A DNA stretch of 38,892 bases from Planctomycetota bacterium. GTDB taxonomy: Bacteria > Planctomycetota > Phycisphaerae > Sedimentisphaerales > Anaerobacaceae. This document shows positions 8,123 to 16,585 of this stretch, in pieces (position 1 is the first letter of the stretch; every line of letters begins with the position of its first letter). The position numbers and the translations under genes were made by a program. Under the pieces are notes generated by a model. The model ran no database searches and was not told where the DNA came from. It saw only the letters and a list, made by a program, of their open reading frames with translations. Location of the stretch: positions 937,099-975,990 of the forward strand of contig CP070728.1 in NCBI GenBank assembly GCA_020351025.1, given 5' to 3'.

Positions 8123-9906
8123 AGCCCACAATTGTAATACTTGACGAACGAATATCGGCTTCTATGGTGGGTGTTACCGGCAAGGCGGATTGCGAAGCGC
8201 AGGTTTGCCCCGCCACCGACCCAAAGTTCGGTGATTATCAGGCCAACGGCGTAATGCCGCTGGCTAAACAATTAAAGACCGACCCTCGCAAACTTGCCGA
8301 GAAGGTGGTCGAAGGTTTGGATGTCAGCGATATCTGCGAGTTGCCGGAAATTGCAGGCCCGGGCTTTATCAATCTTCGATTAAAACCCGATTTTGTTGCC
8401 GATAGATTGCTCAAAATCAACGCCGACCCACAAAATCGACTTGATATAGCAAAAGCCGAAAAACCTGAAACCATTGTGGTTGATTTTTCAGGCCCGAATA
8501 TCGCCAAGCAAATGCACGTCGGCCATCTGCGGAGCACAATAATTGGTGACTGCATCTGCCGATTCCTTGAATTCCTCGGCCACAATGTCATCCGACAAAA
8601 CCACATCGGCGACTGGGGTTTGCAAATGGGTATGGTCGTTTATGCTTTGGAAGATGTGTATTGGGAACAAGATGAACCGAAGTTGAACTTAGAAATTTTG
8701 GAGCAAGAATATAAGAGGATTGTTGAACTTGAAAAGGAAGATCCGGAAATTGCAGACAAAGTACGAAAACGGACTGCGGAGTTACAGGCTAAAGAACCGC
8801 TGGCTATGCGTTATTGGCGAGAAGCGTGTGGAATTACAATGAGTGAATGTTATAGATTGTATGTTATGATGGGCGTAAATCTGAGCACAATTCATACTGT
8901 TGGCGAGAGTTTTTATAAGGATATGCTGACGGATGTTGTGGAGGAGTTGAAGAAGAAGAGTCTGGCGGTTGAATCTGATGGTGCTATTTGTGTTTTTCCG
9001 GTGGATTCGACAGGCTCACCACAGGCGGGGTTTAAGAATAAGGAGGGCGAGCCGCTACCTTTGATAATCCAAAAGTCAGATGGTGCATATCTCTATGCGA
9101 CAACGGATTTGGCGGCCATTCGATATCGGATAAATGAACTAAAGGCAGATAGAATAATTTACGTTACCGACGCCCGGCAGAAACTGCATTTTGAGATGCT
9201 GTTTGCAGTTGCGAGGATGGCGAAGTGGGTCAGTGACGATATTGAGCTTTCGCATGTGATGTTCGGCAGCGTTTTAGGTGAAGATGGGGCACCGTTGAAG
9301 ACGCGCTCAGGCGAAAATGTAAAGCTAAAAGAGCTGCTTGATGAGGCGGTCAAACAGGCCCGTAAAGTTGTCGATGAAAAGAATGCAGATTTACCAGACG
9401 ACGAAAAAGACAGGATTGCAAAGGCGGTAGGGATAGGAGCCGTAAAATACGCTGATTTCTCCAACAATCGAACCAGCGATTATGTCTTCAGTTTCGACAG
9501 GATGCTGGCGATGGACGGCAACACTGCGCCGTATATGCAGTATGCTTATGCACGAATAAAATCGATTGGGCGAAAGGCGGTCGATAGGGACATAAAAGCC
9601 GAAAAAGAACTGAAGGGTATTACGAACCTGAATATAACCGAGCCATCCGAGCTGGATTTGGCAAAACATCTGGTTCGCTACGGCGAGGCAATCGAGGCAG
9701 CTATAAATGATTACAGGCCGAATTACCTGACGAGCTATCTCTATGAATTGGCGCAGAAGTTCAGCGTGTTTTATACGAATTGTCCTGTTTTAGATGCCGG
9801 GGCGGAGAAGAGACCGACGAGGCTGCTGCTTTGTGATTTGACCGCAAAGACTATCGAACACGGCTTGAAGGAGCTTTTAGGTATTGAGGTTGTTGACCAG
9901 ATGTAA
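8119..9906 (+). CDS. argS: arginyl-tRNA synthetase
   Basis: Class I aminoacyl-tRNA synthetase charging tRNA-Arg. The 595-residue protein has the N-terminal Add1 domain (about 1-115), the HIGH-type motif HVGHLRSTIIGD, the QNHIGDWGLQMG stretch of the Rossmann fold, MFGSVLGEDGAPLKTRSGENVKL in place of a KMSKS loop, and the C-terminal helical anticodon-binding domain ending in ELLGIEVVDQM. The GTG start overlaps the rsfS stop (GTGA). The N-terminal domain is slightly shorter than in model enzymes, but no key motif is missing. Confidence 0.96.
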   Translation: MKPTIVILDERISASMVGVTGKADCEAQVCPATDPKFGDYQANGVMPLAKQLKTDPRKLAEKVVEGLDVSDICELPEIAGPGFINLRLKPDFVADRLLKINADPQNRLDIAKAEKPETIVVDFSGPNIAKQMHVGHLRSTIIGDCICRFLEFLGHNVIRQNHIGDWGLQMGMVVYALEDVYWEQDEPKLNLEILEQEYKRIVELEKEDPEIADKVRKRTAELQAKEPLAMRYWREACGITMSECYRLYVMMGVNLSTIHTVGESFYKDMLTDVVEELKKKSLAVESDGAICVFPVDSTGSPQAGFKNKEGEPLPLIIQKSDGAYLYATTDLAAIRYRINELKADRIIYVTDARQKLHFEMLFAVARMAKWVSDDIELSHVMFGSVLGEDGAPLKTRSGENVKLKELLDEAVKQARKVVDEKNADLPDDEKDRIAKAVGIGAVKYADFSNNRTSDYVFSFDRMLAMDGNTAPYMQYAYARIKSIGRKAVDRDIKAEKELKGITNLNITEPSELDLAKHLVRYGEAIEAAINDYRPNYLTSYLYELAQKFSVFYTNCPVLDAGAEKRPTRLLLCDLTAKTIEHGLKELLGIEVVDQM

Positions 9907-9939
9907 ATAGCGAGCTTGTCGAACTAAAGGAAATTTTTA

Positions 9940-10350
9940 ATGAAAATCGTCCAGAAAGAGCTTCACATCAGCAGTAAAAATCGTGACCAGATGATTGATA
10001 TAACCAGCCAGGTTGGTTCTGCCGTTAGTAAATCCGGCATTTCCGATGGTGATGTTATAGTCTACTGTCCTCACACAACGGCTGCGATTACTATAAACGA
10101 AAATGCTGACCCTTCCGTCCCACACGATATACTTTTAACTCTTTCTGAGTTAGTGCCCCCTCATCGTGCCGGGTATCGCCATTACGAAGGCAATTCCGAT
10201 GCCCACGCTAAAAGCTCGATACTTGGTTGTAGCGAGCAAGTTCTGCTGAAGGGGGGAAAGCTGGTCCTTGGCACTTGGCAGGGCATCTTTTTCTGCGAAT
10301 TCGACGGTCCACGGAGCAGAAGGGTGGTGCTTCAAATCCGCGGCGAGTGA
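9940..10350 (+). CDS. YjbQ/UPF0047 family protein
   Basis: A 136-residue single-domain protein of the YjbQ (UPF0047) family, some members of which show weak thiamine-phosphate synthase activity; the physiological role is unclear. The conserved stretches are CPHTTAAITINENADPSV (about 44-61), HRAGYRHYEGNSDAHAKSS and GTWQGIFFCEFDGPRSRRV. The His and Asp residues in these segments form the metal site in known structures. AAAGGA lies 8 bases before the ATG. It starts 33 bases after argS on the same strand and may belong to that operon. Confidence 0.9.
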   Translation: MKIVQKELHISSKNRDQMIDITSQVGSAVSKSGISDGDVIVYCPHTTAAITINENADPSVPHDILLTLSELVPPHRAGYRHYEGNSDAHAKSSILGCSEQVLLKGGKLVLGTWQGIFFCEFDGPRSRRVVLQIRGE

Positions 10351-10783
10351 AAGAACCAAATTTTTGTTCAAACACAAAAGCGGTTTAAGGGTATGCGCAA
10401 AAAAAGGCGAGGTGGTGGGACCGGCTGGGGGGGAAACCGGTGGACCACGCTGCCTCGCCGAGGTTCATAAGCTGCTAACAAGCAGCATTATTCACTTTTT
10501 AGGGTGCAAATTATGTGATTTAACCCTTCCTCAAAAGCCCGTTAAATAAAAACAAAACTAAAAAGCTTTTTGAGGAAACCTATTTCTTCCAGCCCATATT
10601 TTCCTAACAACATTAATATATAAGCTATAGCGGAAAAATGCAAGTTAAAAATCGTTTTTTTCTTTTTTTTGAGCTTATGTCATTATCGAATGGACATAGG
10701 AGGCTAAAATGGCTTAAATATCTGTATTTGTTAGCGCAGGTTATAGCTGATAATTCTGAAATTTATCCTTTTGTTGGAGTTTT
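10351..10783. other. 433-base non-coding interval with several inverted repeats
   Basis: No convincing gene. The left part is G-rich and folds: GGCGAGG (10406-10412) with CCTCGCC (10453-10459) encloses TGGT/ACCA and ACCGG/CCGGT pairings, then GCTGCT-AACA-AGCAGC (10471-10486) is followed by an AT stretch ending in five T. The middle carries TTCCTCAAAAGC (10527-10538) facing GCTTTTTGAGGAA (10565-10577). The right part is AT-rich. Just before the topoisomerase gene sits AGGAGG (10698-10703) followed by ATG GCT TAA, a two-codon frame. Confidence 0.5.
10406..10500 (+). ncRNA. candidate structured RNA or leader, family unknown
   Basis: Two nested stems (GGCGAGG/CCTCGCC outer, TGGT/ACCA and ACCGG/CCGGT inner, G-rich loop) are followed by a hairpin GCTGCT-AACA-AGCAGC and, 10 bases later, a T5 run that could end transcription. 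It lies 56 bases after the YjbQ stop, so it may instead be the terminator region of that operon. I could not match it to a known riboswitch or RNA family. Confidence 0.25.
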
Positions 10784-11881
10784 ATGATGCCTGGTCAAAG
10801 AACAGCCCCCGTGGGCAAAAAAATAGTCGGCACCGCTGGAGATATTCACTCAAAGATATTGAAAGGCAAAAGCCCTGCAATGGTTACACCTATACGCTCG
10901 CTGAGCAATGTCAAATACCAGGCCAAAACCGGTTATTTTGAGATGCTCGGTAAAAACAAACAGCGCACGCTGACTGTAAGTACAGTGAAGACTTTCGCAC
11001 AGGCCCTTAAAATGATGTCTCTTGCTAAGCAGCTTATCGACTCAAAGGATGTGGCAACGAAACGAGAGGCCTATTATATCTCCAAAAACTGGGGCAAGGC
11101 CGGTTTCTCCGAACAATCAGAGTCAGATACGATTATGGATGATGTCGAGGCTATGTTTGGGGTTAACCGTGAACAGTTGAGATTCACGCCCGAAGAAAAG
11201 GGAGGTGACGTAGCGGGCAGTCTTATCGTCATCGATACCGATGCCAAAGGTAAAAAAATCAAAATAGATTGCACAAAATTCGGCTCCGGTGCCTATTCCA
11301 TACCTACGGAGGTTGAAAACCTCCGGTTTCAAAGCCAGGCGAAATTTGTTCTTGCGGTCGAAACAGCCGGTATGTTTCAAAGACTTCTCAAGTATGATTA
11401 TTGGAAGAAGGCAAGATGCATTCTTATTAGTATGGGCGGCGTGCCGACGCGGGCGTGTCGGCGCTTCATAAGGAGATTAACCGACCAGTTAACAATCCCA
11501 GTATATGCATTTGTTGATGGCGACCCTTATGGCTATTTCAATATCTATAGGACTTTAAAAGTCGGTTCCGGCAATGCCGCACATATGAACAAATTCTTCT
11601 GCGTTCCTTCGGTACGCTTTCTCGGCGTGACGCCCGAGGATATCGTAACATATAAGCTGCCCACACATCCACTGAAAGAGGTGGACATAAAAAGGGCAAA
11701 AGATGCAATGAAGAATGACCCATTTGTAAAACATCACAAACCCTGGCAAAAAGCAATCGGTCAGATGCTTAAGATGGGAGTTCGTGTGGAGCAGCAGGCC
11801 TTTGCTAAGCACGGGCTGAACTTTGTTGTCAACAAATATCTGCCATCTAAGTTAAAAAATCCATCAAAGTTTTTGCCTTGA
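10784..11881 (+). CDS. top6A: DNA topoisomerase VI subunit A (Spo11-like)
   Basis: The DNA-cleaving subunit of type IIB topoisomerase. The 5Y-CAP domain carries TKREAYYISKNW with the likely catalytic Y98; the Toprim domain follows with E193 in VETAGMF and D245/D247 in FVDGDPYGYFNIYRTLKVGS. At 365 residues it matches full-length archaeal Top6A rather than the shorter Mini-A proteins. GGAG precedes two adjacent ATG codons (10784 and 10787). Topo VI is typical of archaea and plants and sporadic in bacteria. The ATPase subunit Top6B, needed by the known enzyme, is not in the window, and neither neighbour is related. Confidence 0.92.
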   Translation: MMPGQRTAPVGKKIVGTAGDIHSKILKGKSPAMVTPIRSLSNVKYQAKTGYFEMLGKNKQRTLTVSTVKTFAQALKMMSLAKQLIDSKDVATKREAYYISKNWGKAGFSEQSESDTIMDDVEAMFGVNREQLRFTPEEKGGDVAGSLIVIDTDAKGKKIKIDCTKFGSGAYSIPTEVENLRFQSQAKFVLAVETAGMFQRLLKYDYWKKARCILISMGGVPTRACRRFIRRLTDQLTIPVYAFVDGDPYGYFNIYRTLKVGSGNAAHMNKFFCVPSVRFLGVTPEDIVTYKLPTHPLKEVDIKRAKDAMKNDPFVKHHKPWQKAIGQMLKMGVRVEQQAFAKHGLNFVVNKYLPSKLKNPSKFLP

Positions 11882-11979
11882 TGTTTTATGCTGGCAAAAA
11901 AGGAAAAAATTGATATCTTGAGCGTGTTCTTGTTTTGGGCGGTTAAAATTCTTTGAGCGTGGATTCTTGGCCGTTTTCT

Positions 11980-12702
11980 ATGACTAAAATTTCTGACAGA
12001 ATAAAACGCGTAAAAGACAGCATTAGCTCTGCTTGTGCACGCATCGGCAGAGACCCCGGCGAGATAAAGCTTGTTGTTGTGACGAAATCCGCTACTATCG
12101 AAGGAATAAAAGGGGTTATTCGTTTGGGCTTTACTGACCTTGGTGAAAACAGGGTTCAGCAGTTAAAGAAGGTTTCTGCCCAGGTGGCCGAGCTTTTAGA
12201 AGGCGCTGATGGGGATGAGAATTTGCCGAAAAAAATCAATTGGCATATGATTGGCCATCTGCAGCGCAATAAGGTCCGTCAAGTCTTACCGATAGCTTCT
12301 CTGATACATTCGGTTGACACACTTCGCTTAGCTGAGGAGATAAATGCTTCCGCGCCCAAGTTGAACATGTGCCCCAAAGTGCTTCTGCAGGTTAATACCT
12401 CTAATGAGCCGCAAAAGTACGGTGTTCCGGTGGGAGCGGCAACGCATTTGGCTGAGCAGATAGAAACATTGCCGAATTTGAAATTAGTTGGCTTGATGAC
12501 AATGGCGCCGTTGACACGCAATAAAGATGTTGTTCGGGCTTGTTTTGTTAGGGCAAGGGAGTTATTTATTGAGATGCGCGGCGAAAAAATAGTAAGCTCG
12601 CAGTTTACTGAACTGAGTATGGGTATGAGTTCAGATTACGAAATTGCTCTCGAAGAGGGCGCAACTATCCTGCGCATCGGCTCGGCCATCTTTGCTGGCT
12701 GA
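11980..12702 (+). CDS. YggS-family PLP homeostasis protein
   Basis: Pyridoxal-phosphate-binding protein of the YggS/PROSC family, a single TIM-barrel resembling the N-terminal domain of alanine racemase; it buffers PLP and affects amino-acid metabolism. The PLP lysine is K36 in VVVTKSATIEG. LGENRVQQL, INWHMIGHLQRNK, LLQVNTSNEPQKYG, LVGLMTMAPL and ELSMGMSSDYEIALEEGATILRIGSAIF are family signatures. The frame extends upstream to a TTG at 11953, with a GTG at 11959; ATG at 11980 gives the usual 240-residue length, though no clear Shine-Dalgarno is seen for any of them. Confidence 0.92.
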   Translation: MTKISDRIKRVKDSISSACARIGRDPGEIKLVVVTKSATIEGIKGVIRLGFTDLGENRVQQLKKVSAQVAELLEGADGDENLPKKINWHMIGHLQRNKVRQVLPIASLIHSVDTLRLAEEINASAPKLNMCPKVLLQVNTSNEPQKYGVPVGAATHLAEQIETLPNLKLVGLMTMAPLTRNKDVVRACFVRARELFIEMRGEKIVSSQFTELSMGMSSDYEIALEEGATILRIGSAIFAG

Positions 12703-12969
12703 GCATTGCCAGAGGCATAGATGCCTCAAAAAGCAATAAGACGCAATCCGTAATACAATCTACCGTCGCAAGTGCTTGAGATACTGCAGTCTTGCGAGAG
12801 CAGAAAAAAAACAAAAAAGCGCAAAGTACCTCTCCTAATAAGCCGAAATTAGCTTGTGCTGGCATCTGTAGAATGAGTGTTATTCAGTAGCCTTATTTTC
12901 TGCAGAGACCTGCGGTATATTGCAAGATGAGAGAATACAGCGTCCCATAATGCAATCAAGGTAAATACA

Positions 12970-14244
12970 ATGGAAAAGTCAGAACTGTTAAGTGCCATTG
13001 AAGTGCCTAAAAGCTTCACGGATGTTCTGTATCTGACGAACCGGGGGCAGTTGCCGGCAGAAATAAAGCGGCTTTTGAAGCAGAGGAAGATTTCTTACTC
13101 AGTACGCCCGATAGACAAATTTTTCCAGATACGTGAGCGGCTTGATCTTATCGGAACCGTCATTATTGATACTAAGGACTTGGATGTCTCACAGCAGGGT
13201 TACTTGTCCAGAATAATCGAAGCGCTTGAGATGAATAATATTGGCGTGGTTTTGCTCAATGACCGGACGGAAATGCCCGTAAAGAGCTTTTCTGTATCAC
13301 CGGCAAAGAGCAGTTTCTCTATGGCTGATAAAGTAGAGTCTGTCTCCATAGATGAGTTGTGGGTCAGAATGAGCTTAAATCTGGCGTATCGCAAGCAAAG
13401 TTCTGAGCTTGCTGTAAAACCTGCAATGCCCCCAAAACAGGTACGAAGGATTTACAACAATAAGCTGGCAGAGCAGCTTAGTATGACCGGGGCTTTGGTT
13501 GATAACCTCTCAGAACAGTTTCGTCTGGCTGGTCTCGTTCAGCAGGATTTTCTGCCGACTAAACTGCCCAGTAATGATAAAGTACGATGGGCTACTGCTT
13601 TTCTGCCAGCCGAGTGGGTCTCAGGCGACATTTATGATGTCATACGTATCGACGAGGACCATATAGGTTTTTATGTAGCTGATGTAGTCGGTCATGGTAT
13701 ACCTGCTGCGTTGCTGACAATCTTTCTAAAACAGGCTCTGGTTATGCGGGAAACCAATGGCAGCGATTACCGTGTATTCTCTCCCGCAGAAGTGATGAGA
13801 AATCTCAATAGGCATATGGCCGCACAGAAGCTCTCAGGTTACCAGTTTGCAACTTGTTGTTATTGTCTGTTGAATATAAAAACTCTACAGCTTACCTATG
13901 CCCGGGCGGGACATCCTTATCCAGTTCTTATAAAACGTAAGGAGCAGCCGCAACAGCTTGAAATACGAGGTTCTTTACTTGGAATCTTTGGACAAGCTGA
14001 ATACATTGAGGAAACTATACAGCTTCAGCCAAGCGATAAACTTTTGCTCTACTCCGATGGGGCAGAGCCCGTTATAGGCAGTCTTGATTACCCAGGTAAT
14101 TTTAAGTTCAGCGAAAAATTTTACGAAATCAAAGATTTGCCGATTGTTGAGATGATGGATAAATTCAACTCTCTAGCGCAAGGTCAAAAAATCGACCCTA
14201 CCGAAGTTGATGATATTACAGCTGTTGCACTTGAAGTGCTTTAA
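12970..14244 (+). CDS. PP2C-type (SpoIIE/RsbU-like) serine phosphatase
   Basis: A 424-residue regulatory phosphatase. The C-terminal half (about 205-424) is a SpoIIE-type PP2C domain: FLPAEWVSGDIYDVI and YVADVVGHGIPAALL carry the metal-binding Asp residues, followed by ARAGHPYPVL, LLLYSDGAEP and DDITAVALEVL. The N-terminal part (about 15-140) has the alternating strands of a receiver-like fold but no obvious phospho-acceptor DxD, and a helical linker around 160-190 precedes the catalytic domain. Such proteins usually dephosphorylate anti-sigma-factor antagonists; no such partner is adjacent. AAGG lies 8 bases before the ATG. Confidence 0.88.
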   Translation: MEKSELLSAIEVPKSFTDVLYLTNRGQLPAEIKRLLKQRKISYSVRPIDKFFQIRERLDLIGTVIIDTKDLDVSQQGYLSRIIEALEMNNIGVVLLNDRTEMPVKSFSVSPAKSSFSMADKVESVSIDELWVRMSLNLAYRKQSSELAVKPAMPPKQVRRIYNNKLAEQLSMTGALVDNLSEQFRLAGLVQQDFLPTKLPSNDKVRWATAFLPAEWVSGDIYDVIRIDEDHIGFYVADVVGHGIPAALLTIFLKQALVMRETNGSDYRVFSPAEVMRNLNRHMAAQKLSGYQFATCCYCLLNIKTLQLTYARAGHPYPVLIKRKEQPQQLEIRGSLLGIFGQAEYIEETIQLQPSDKLLLYSDGAEPVIGSLDYPGNFKFSEKFYEIKDLPIVEMMDKFNSLAQGQKIDPTEVDDITAVALEVL

Positions 14245-14454
14245 CTCGCCCCGGCGTCTCGAAGCTAACTTCTGGAATATCTCATTTCTGCAAAAAAGCC
14301 CATTTAAACCTCAGGGGTATCGCCCCTAAGTTTCTGTGCTGGAAGGTTATAAAAACCGCCAGAGGCGTATTCCCTCGGGATTCCGAGCATCGTAAAATCA
14401 GCTTTATAGGTCTGAACTGTTGTTTGGGGTCTCTTGCAGAGCGCCGGAAATTGT

Positions 14455-14482
14455 TTGCAAAAAGCTCTTTACCAGCTATACT
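14455..14482 (+). promoter_or_regulatory. sigma70-type promoter of accB-accC
   Basis: TTGCAA (14455-14460) and TATACT (14477-14482) are separated by 16 bases. The same two hexamers with the same spacing precede lysA on the other strand. Transcription would start near 14489, about 37 bases before accB. Confidence 0.6.
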
Positions 14483-14525
14483 TATTGAGTTTAATCGAGG
14501 GCTTTTATTAAGGAAAGGCAGAGCA

Positions 14526-15014
14526 ATGGTGCAAAAAGAAAGCGATTTGGAGAAAATAAAAGAGCTTATTGAAATAATGAAGGATAATGACCTGGTCGAG
14601 GTTGAGATAAAGCATGGCGATGACAAGATTTCTCTAAAGCGCTTCCAGCCTCAACAGCCGACGGTAGCCGCTGTCCCGATGATCACCCACAATGCCTCGG
14701 TCGAATCTGCTACTGATACGGCGCAAAACTTAGCGGCTAAGGCCGAGCCTTTGCCCTCACCGCCGCAGGAAGATTTAGTAGAGATAAAATCGCTTATCGT
14801 TGGAACCTTCTATGCGGCGCCAAGCCCAGATTCCGGACCCTTTGTTGAGGTTGGTTCACACGTCGATTCGCAGACGGTCGTTTGCGTAATCGAGGCAATG
14901 AAGGTAATGAATGAAATAAAGGCAGAGGCTAGCGGAACTATAGCCGAGATACTTGTGAAAAACGGCCAGGCCGTCGAATATGGCCAGGTGCTTTTTACAG
15001 TCAAGCCGGACTGA
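14526..15014 (+). CDS. accB: biotin carboxyl carrier protein of acetyl-CoA carboxylase
   Basis: AccB carries the biotin of acetyl-CoA carboxylase, the first step of fatty-acid synthesis. The 162-residue product has an N-terminal helical segment ([24 protein letters not shown] when read from residue 5), a Pro/Ala-rich mobile linker (about 41-85) and the C-terminal biotinyl domain with [14 protein letters not shown], biotinylated on K126. The frame is open back to 14424, but ATG at 14526 gives the standard N-terminus, has AGGAAAGG upstream and lies downstream of a good promoter. accC follows after 70 bases; accA and accD are not in the window. Confidence 0.96.
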   Translation: MVQKESDLEKIKELIEIMKDNDLVEVEIKHGDDKISLKRFQPQQPTVAAVPMITHNASVESATDTAQNLAAKAEPLPSPPQEDLVEIKSLIVGTFYAAPSPDSGPFVEVGSHVDSQTVVCVIEAMKVMNEIKAEASGTIAEILVKNGQAVEYGQVLFTVKPD

Positions 15015-15030
15015 AAGCGTATCTTCTGAG

Positions 15031-15080
15031 TTGTATCTCGACCAAAGTGCGAGATACGAGATACGAGATGTGAGATACGA
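15031..15080. repeat. short tandem/inverted repeat between accB and accC
   Basis: GTATCTCG (15033-15040) is followed by three further copies of its complement, CGAGATAC at 15050 and 15057 and TGAGATAC at 15071. The first two can form an 8-bp hairpin with a 9-base loop. Related GTATCTCG-type sequence reappears after accC (16446-16456) and before ndk (27641-27652), which suggests a dispersed element. Confidence 0.5.
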
Positions 15081-15084
15081 AAAA

Positions 15085-16422
15085 ATGTTTTCCAAAATCC
15101 TAATAGCAAATCGTGGCGAGATAGCCCTGCGTATTATCCGTGCCTGTCATGAGCTTGGCATTGAGGCAGTGGCCATTTACTCCGAGGCTGACAAAGCCAG
15201 TCCATATTTGCAGCTTGCTGATGAAGCTATATGTATAGGCCCTGCTGAGGTTGCTGCTAGTTACCTCAATATCCCGCGAATAATAAGTGCCGCTGAGATT
15301 GCCGACGTCGAGGCAATTCATCCGGGTTATGGCTTCTTGGCTGAGAATGTGGAATTTGCACGGATTTGTCGGGAGTGTGGGATAATCTTCGTTGGTCCAC
15401 CTGTCGAGGCGATGGAATTGCTTGGCGACAAGATTAAGGCCCGCAACTTGGCACGAAAAGTTAAAGTCAAGGTAGTGCCAGGCTCTGACGGTGCCGTAGA
15501 GAACGAATCGCAGGCTCTAAGGTTTGCGGCCAAGTTCGGTTATCCTGTTATTATAAAAGCTGCTGCAGGTGGCGGTGGGCGGGGAATGAGAATTGTTCAT
15601 AACGATATCACACTGCGTTCGGCATTTGACACCGCAAAGGCTGAGGCAAAGGCTGCTTTTGGAGATAGCAGCGTATATCTCGAAAAATTTATAGTTGAAC
15701 CACGTCACGTGGAGGTCCAGGTATTAGCCGACAACGATGGAAACGCATTGCACTTTTACGAAAGGGACTGCACTATTCAGCGAAGATATCAAAAGATGAT
15801 TGAGGAATCACCTTGCCCGGTTTTGGATGGACGGACCAGAGAGGAACTTTGTCAGGCCGCCTTAAGGATTATAAAAGATGCCAAATATGTCAATGCTGCA
15901 ACGGTAGAGTTTCTTTTGGACAAAGATAAAAAGTTTTACTTCATTGAGGTAAATACACGTATTCAGGTTGAACACCCCGTTACTGAAATGGTAACAGGCC
16001 ACGATTTAATTAAGTGGCAGCTAAAAATTGCCAGCGGCCAGAAAATCAAATTAAGCCAGAGGAATATCAAACATGCTGGCGTGGCTATTGAATGTCGAAT
16101 CAATGCCGAAGACCCCGAAAATAATTTTGTATCTTGTCCGGGTACCATCTCAAGATATGTCCCACCCGGTGGCCCCGGCGTCAGAGTTGATACACACGTC
16201 CATCAGGGCTCCGCCATCTCACCAAATTATGACTCGATGATTAGCAAAATCATCGTCCATCAGAAAACAAGAGCAGATGCCATTGCCACAATGAAAAGGG
16301 CTTTGCGGGAATTTATTATTGAGCCGGTCAAAACCACGATACCAGCCTGTCTGGAAATCCTATCGCATAACCTTTTTGTAAAAAACAAGATTGACACCGG
16401 CTTCGTCGAACGTCACTTCTGA
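15085..16422 (+). CDS. accC: biotin carboxylase subunit of acetyl-CoA carboxylase
   Basis: AccC carboxylates the biotin on AccB using ATP and bicarbonate. The 445-residue ATP-grasp protein begins [20 protein letters not shown] and shows [10 protein letters not shown], the Gly-rich ATP loop [32 protein letters not shown], and the catalytic [20 protein letters not shown]. The C-terminal domain ends in the usual TGFVERHF. Upstream in-frame codons run through accB-spacer repeats, so ATG at 15085 is the start. It is cotranscribed with accB. Confidence 0.97.
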   Translation: MFSKILIANRGEIALRIIRACHELGIEAVAIYSEADKASPYLQLADEAICIGPAEVAASYLNIPRIISAAEIADVEAIHPGYGFLAENVEFARICRECGIIFVGPPVEAMELLGDKIKARNLARKVKVKVVPGSDGAVENESQALRFAAKFGYPVIIKAAAGGGGRGMRIVHNDITLRSAFDTAKAEAKAAFGDSSVYLEKFIVEPRHVEVQVLADNDGNALHFYERDCTIQRRYQKMIEESPCPVLDGRTREELCQAALRIIKDAKYVNAATVEFLLDKDKKFYFIEVNTRIQVEHPVTEMVTGHDLIKWQLKIASGQKIKLSQRNIKHAGVAIECRINAEDPENNFVSCPGTISRYVPPGGPGVRVDTHVHQGSAISPNYDSMISKIIVHQKTRADAIATMKRALREFIIEPVKTTIPACLEILSHNLFVKNKIDTGFVERHF

Positions 16423-16427
16423 CCTTG

Positions 16428-16576
16428 TATTTCGTGGCTCATGAAGTGTATCTCGTGGAATGTAAGCATTTTTTGTGAGCGATACACAGCCGAAGTAAAG
16501 CAATCTCAATTATCAGTCGTAAATCGTAGGTAGATTGCTTCGCTTGTGATTGACAGGCCACGAAGCACGAGCCACA
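16428..16576. repeat. nested inverted repeats between accC and lysA
   Basis: This convergent 163-base gap holds two nested inverted repeats. The outer arms are TTCGTGGC (16431-16438) with GCCACGAA (16557-16564), and GTGGCTC (16434-16440) also matches GAGCCAC at 16569-16575. The inner arms are AAGCAATCT (16498-16506) and AGATTGCTT (16532-16540). A GTATCTCG copy lies between. It may act as a two-way terminator, although no long T run is seen, or be a degenerate dispersed repeat. Confidence 0.45.
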
Positions 16577-16585
16577 TGGAACTAA

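Noticed and set aside
10420-10463. Cobalamin-riboswitch-like string GGGAAACCGGTGGACC...GCTGCC
   Set aside because: Resembles part of the riboswitch core, but the B12 box, the conserved GCCACTG and the kissing-loop partner are missing, and the downstream gene is unrelated to cobalamin.
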